The notes under the pieces: model-generated
What the model saw: only the letters and a program-made list of their open reading frames with translations
Databases searched by the model: none
Told to the model about the DNA's origin: nothing
Assembly (NCBI RefSeq): GCF_037101375.1
Contig: NZ_AP029019.1
Coordinates: forward strand, 1,364,001 to 1,428,000
Direction of reading: 5' to 3'
Length of the DNA stretch: 64,000 nt
Source: Acidovorax sp. DW039
Lineage (GTDB): Bacteria > Pseudomonadota > Gammaproteobacteria > Burkholderiales > Burkholderiaceae_C
Made by a program: the position numbers and the translations under genes
Shown: piece by piece, positions 60,944 to 64,000 of the stretch
Layout of the letters: every line of letters starts with the position of its first letter
How positions within the stretch are numbered: position 1 is the first letter of the stretch

Positions 60944-61525
60944 ATGGCAACACAGTCCCCTTTTTCATTTCTGGACGGCATTTTTGACCGCGTTACCTCT
61001 GGGCCGCAGCCACCGCAATGGCTTGTCCACGAAGTGCATCAGCGTGCTGTGCTGTTCATCAACCATGTCCTGATGCAGGAACCCGAGGCCATGGAGCGCC
61101 TGCGCCGCCAAAAAGGCCGCGTGGCCCGCGTCCAGTGGCGCATCTATTCGATGGCGCTTCTGGTCACTCCCGCAGGGCTTTTCAATCTGGCCAGCGAGGG
61201 CGATGTGCCTGATCTCCGCCTGGAGGTGACTGAGTTGTCCCCTTTGGCGCTGGCCCAGGGCGCCTTGCGCGGCGACAAGCCTGCCATCCGTATCGAAGGG
61301 GATGTGCAACTGGCTGCAGAAATCAACTGGCTGGTAGACCACGTGCGCTGGGATCTGGAAGAGGATCTGGCACGGCTTGTGGGTGATGCGCCTGCGCACC
61401 AGATCGCCCAGATGGCTCGGCGAGCCGCCCAGGCTTTGCGTCAGTTTGTGGGTGCCCGTGTGGCCCCTGCAAGCACTGCGGTCACTCCAGTGGCTCCGCG
61501 TCCCGCAGACCGGGCCGAAACATGA
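60944..61525 (+). CDS. ubiJ: UbiJ-like SCP2-domain accessory factor for ubiquinone synthesis
   Basis: The 193-residue protein has an SCP2-like lipid-binding pattern with [20 protein letters not shown], a [13 protein letters not shown] strand region and [20 protein letters not shown], followed by a helical tail. This matches UbiJ, which together with UbiK gathers the late ubiquinone enzymes. It lies directly between the Tim44-like gene and ubiB, and overlaps the ubiB start by four bases (ATGA), the usual ubiE-ubiJ-ubiB order. Confidence 0.87.
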   Translation: MATQSPFSFLDGIFDRVTSGPQPPQWLVHEVHQRAVLFINHVLMQEPEAMERLRRQKGRVARVQWRIYSMALLVTPAGLFNLASEGDVPDLRLEVTELSPLALAQGALRGDKPAIRIEGDVQLAAEINWLVDHVRWDLEEDLARLVGDAPAHQIAQMARRAAQALRQFVGARVAPASTAVTPVAPRPADRAET

Positions 61526-63087
61526 AGCGCTTCTTGCGTGGTTTCACCATCCTCTGGGTGGTGTTCCGGTACGGCCTTGACGGGCTGGTGCTGGACAGCT
61601 TTCAGAAGCCTTGGCTGCGCTGGCTTTCGCGGGTGCTGTCGGTGGGGCGCAAGCTGGATGCCCCCCGGGGCCAACGCCTGCGCGAGGCGCTGGAGCAGCT
61701 TGGGCCGATTTTCGTCAAGTTTGGGCAGGTGCTCTCTACCCGCCGTGACCTGCTGCCCCCCGATATTGCCGACGAACTGGCCCTGCTTCAGGATCGTGTG
61801 CCTCCCTTCGATCCCAACGTGGCCGTCGCCACCATCGAGCGGGCCTTTCAGAAGCCATTGGGCAGCATCTTTGCGTCTTTCGACCGCGTGCCGGTGGCCA
61901 GCGCTTCCATTGCCCAAGTGCACTTTGCCACGCTGGTAGACCGGGACGGTGTGCTGCGTGAGGTGGCCGTCAAGGTGCTGCGTCCCGGCATGCTTCCGGT
62001 GATTGAAAAGGACCTGGGCCTGATGCGAATGATGGCGGGCTGGGTCGAGAGCCTGTCCGCAGACGGCAAGCGCCTCAAGCCCCGTGAGGTGGTTGCCGAG
62101 TTTGACAACTACCTGCACGACGAGCTGGACCTGATACGCGAAGCGGCCAATGCAGCCCAGCTTCGCCGCAACATGCAGGGTCTGGACCTGGTGCTGATTC
62201 CGGAAATCTTCTGGGACTTTTGCCGCCCCGAAGTCATGGTGATGCAGCGGATGAAGGGCGTTCCGATCAGCCAGGTGGAGCGCTTGCGTGAAGCAGGGGT
62301 GGATATTCCCAAGCTCGCCCGCGACGGGGTCACGATCTTCTTCACCCAGGTTTTCCGTGACGGGTTTTTCCACGCCGACATGCATCCCGGCAACATCCAG
62401 GTGAGTCTGGAGCCAGAGACCTTCGGGCGCTACATATCGCTGGATTTCGGCATCGTGGGCACGTTGACCGAAACCGACAAGGAGTACCTCGCGCAGAACT
62501 TCGTTGCGTTCTTCCGTCGGGACTACAAGCGCGTGGCTGAACTGCACCTGGAAAGCGGTTGGGTTCCACCGGAAACACGGGTGAACGACCTGGAGTCAGC
62601 CATACGCGCTGTGTGCGAGCCGTACTTTGACCGTCCGCTCAAGGAAATCTCGCTGGGTATGGTGCTGATGCGCCTGTTCCAGACCTCGCGGCGCTTCCAT
62701 GTGGAAATCCAGCCCCAACTGGTTTTGCTGCAGAAAACGCTGCTCAACATCGAAGGGTTGGGGCGGCAGTTGGACCCCGACCTGGATCTGTGGAGCACCG
62801 CCAAACCGTTTCTGGAGAAGTGGATGCTCGAGCAGATGGGGCCTCAGCGGCTGTGGCATGACCTCAAGGCGGAGGCGCCTCACTATGCCAAGCTGCTGCC
62901 AGAGCTTCCTCGTCTGTTGCACGACTACCTGCGCCGTCGCCCGGATGATGACCGCTCAGTGCTGAAAGAGCTGATCGAGACGCAAAGACGAACCAACCGC
63001 TTGCTGCAGCTCATTTGCAGCGTGGGCCTGGGTTTTGTGCTTGGGTTGTTGGTCATGCAACTGATCATCCGGGTCAAGGTGTTCTAG
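61522..63087 (+). CDS. ubiB: UbiB atypical kinase/ATPase for ubiquinone synthesis
   Basis: The 521-residue protein has the ADCK/UbiB hallmarks: the KxGQ motif in [20 protein letters not shown] (about residues 70-90), an Ala-rich nucleotide loop [12 protein letters not shown], the AVKVLRPG lysine, [12 protein letters not shown] and the [10 protein letters not shown] catalytic loop with LDFGIVG. Two C-terminal transmembrane helices anchor it (about 488-521). It supports ubiquinone synthesis, probably by ATP-driven handling of hydrophobic intermediates. Confidence 0.95.
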   Translation: MKRFLRGFTILWVVFRYGLDGLVLDSFQKPWLRWLSRVLSVGRKLDAPRGQRLREALEQLGPIFVKFGQVLSTRRDLLPPDIADELALLQDRVPPFDPNVAVATIERAFQKPLGSIFASFDRVPVASASIAQVHFATLVDRDGVLREVAVKVLRPGMLPVIEKDLGLMRMMAGWVESLSADGKRLKPREVVAEFDNYLHDELDLIREAANAAQLRRNMQGLDLVLIPEIFWDFCRPEVMVMQRMKGVPISQVERLREAGVDIPKLARDGVTIFFTQVFRDGFFHADMHPGNIQVSLEPETFGRYISLDFGIVGTLTETDKEYLAQNFVAFFRRDYKRVAELHLESGWVPPETRVNDLESAIRAVCEPYFDRPLKEISLGMVLMRLFQTSRRFHVEIQPQLVLLQKTLLNIEGLGRQLDPDLDLWSTAKPFLEKWMLEQMGPQRLWHDLKAEAPHYAKLLPELPRLLHDYLRRRPDDDRSVLKELIETQRRTNRLLQLICSVGLGFVLGLLVMQLIIRVKVF

Positions 63088-63198
63088 CCTGCCTGATGCT
63101 GCCTGGGGCCGTTTCGGGCTGTCACATCAGGCCCCGGGCATTGTTTTCGCTTGGTTTTTCTTTTTTCCTACAACGTCCGCGACATCAAGGAGCATGCC

Positions 63199-64000
63199 GT
63201 GCTGTTGACACTGGTCATCGTTTATCTGCTGGTCACCATCGCCATTGGTCTGGTGGCTGCCAAGCGTGTGAAAAATGCGGCGGACTTCGCCATCGCTGGC
63301 AGACACCTGCCGATGTACATGATCATCACCACCACGTTTGCGACGTGGTTCGGCTCCGAGACGGTGCTCGGTATTCCCGCCAAGTTCATTGAGGGCGGGC
63401 TCGGCAATGTGGTGGAAGACCCGTTCGGCGCGGGCTTCTGTCTCATCCTCGTGGGGCTGTTCTTTGCCGGGCGCCTTTACCGGATGACACTGCTCACCAT
63501 CAGCGATTACTACCGTGAGCGTTTCGGGCGCACGGTAGAGGTGGTGTGCTCATTGATCATCATGCTCAGCTACCTCGGCTGGGTGTCTGCGCAGGTGACT
63601 GCGCTGGGCCTGGTGTTCAACCTGCTGTCTGGCGGGGCTGTCAGTATCACCATGGGCATGGTGATTGGCGTGTTTTCCATCCTCGCTTACACCCTCTTTG
63701 GCGGAATGTGGTCTGTGGCCGTGACGGACTTCATCCAGATGATCATTCTGGTCGTGGGGCTGGCCATCATCGCCGTGTTCGCCGGAAACATGGCTGGCGG
63801 GGCAGACAAGGTGCTGGAACTGGCCTCCAGCCGCGAGCTGTTCCGCTTCTGGCCTGAGCCGCAGTTTCACGACATCGTCTTCTTTGTTGCAGCGGCCATC
63901 ACCATGATGTTCGGCTCGATTCCACAGCAGGACGTTTTCCAGCGCGTGATGTCGGCCAACAACATCCAGGCGGCCACCCGTGGTCCTGTCATCGGGGGCA
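63199..64000 (+). CDS. Sodium:solute symporter family protein, 3' end outside window
   Basis: The start is a GTG at 63199 with AAGGAG five bases upstream; the nearby ATG at 63194 is out of frame and meets a stop at once. The 267 residues seen contain about seven transmembrane segments of the SSS fold, with VKNAADFAIAGRHLP after the first helix, TTTFATWFGSETVLG as the sodium-site helix and YTLFGGMWSVAVTDFIQM, which is well conserved in the family. The substrate is unknown; relatives include proline, pantothenate and acetate carriers. Confidence 0.88.
   Translation, partial: MLLTLVIVYLLVTIAIGLVAAKRVKNAADFAIAGRHLPMYMIITTTFATWFGSETVLGIPAKFIEGGLGNVVEDPFGAGFCLILVGLFFAGRLYRMTLLTISDYYRERFGRTVEVVCSLIIMLSYLGWVSAQVTALGLVFNLLSGGAVSITMGMVIGVFSILAYTLFGGMWSVAVTDFIQMIILVVGLAIIAVFAGNMAGGADKVLELASSRELFRFWPEPQFHDIVFFVAAAITMMFGSIPQQDVFQRVMSANNIQAATRGPVIGG

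Overview
The window is high-GC DNA that looks like a betaproteobacterium of the family Comamonadaceae (Acidovorax-like). This is inference from gene content and synteny: a BPSS1780-type membrane protein, the ubiE/Tim44-like/ubiJ/ubiB cluster, an IPTL-CTERM protein, and short dispersed repeats with an ATAGCTGC...TGCGCTT core. No database search was run.

Positions 1 to about 25,240 are most of a Mu-like transposable prophage. Late genes run leftward (minus strand) from 16,275 to beyond the left edge: lysis cassette (holin, SLT endolysin, nested Rz/Rz1), DksA/TraR-like zinc finger, terminase, portal, minor head protein with a toxin-like C-terminus, protease/scaffold, decoration protein, major head protein, connector and terminator proteins, tail tube, tail chaperones with a -1 frameshift site, and a truncated tape measure gene. 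No contractile sheath gene lies between the connector and tube genes, so the tail is probably siphovirus-like. Early genes run rightward from 16,540 to 23,378: a DUF3102 protein, DDE transposase, a target-capture ATPase broken by an internal deletion, several small genes, Gam-like, GemA-like and Mor-like proteins. No phage repressor was recognised, and the space between the divergent arms is abnormally tight. Together with the broken ATPase this suggests a decaying prophage. Two AT-rich divergent genes (23,410-25,023) of unknown function sit at its right end.

Positions 25,290-35,700 are host DNA: a PhoX phosphatase preceded by a clear Pho box, a FecR-domain protein, a BPSS1780-type membrane protein, homoserine kinase, a DUF2782 protein, DNA polymerase I, a lone PIN-domain protein and a YghU-type glutathione transferase.

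Positions 35,700-41,000 look like an accessory insertion: a large kelch-like IPTL-CTERM protein, a GreA-like protein and an AbiEii remnant. They are bracketed by an intact gene 3' end and an about 84-bp degenerate copy of it. Positions 41,000-45,400 hold an SRPBCC membrane protein, then a four-gene operon (DCC thiol protein, NAD(P)-binding epimerase-like protein, DoxX-like and DUF2269 membrane proteins). Next to it is a GbsR/MarR regulator, and both transcription units carry the same palindromic operator.

Positions 45,600-64,000 are housekeeping: dienelactone hydrolase, ZIP transporter, tRNA-Met, enoyl-CoA hydratase, M61 peptidase, DsbC, a UbiH-family hydroxylase, a MOSC protein, a giant FAD/Fe-S oxidoreductase preceded by a MITE-like palindromic element, HIT and DUF971 proteins, the ubiquinone genes ubiE, ubiJ and ubiB with a Tim44-like gene among them, and the start of a sodium:solute symporter.
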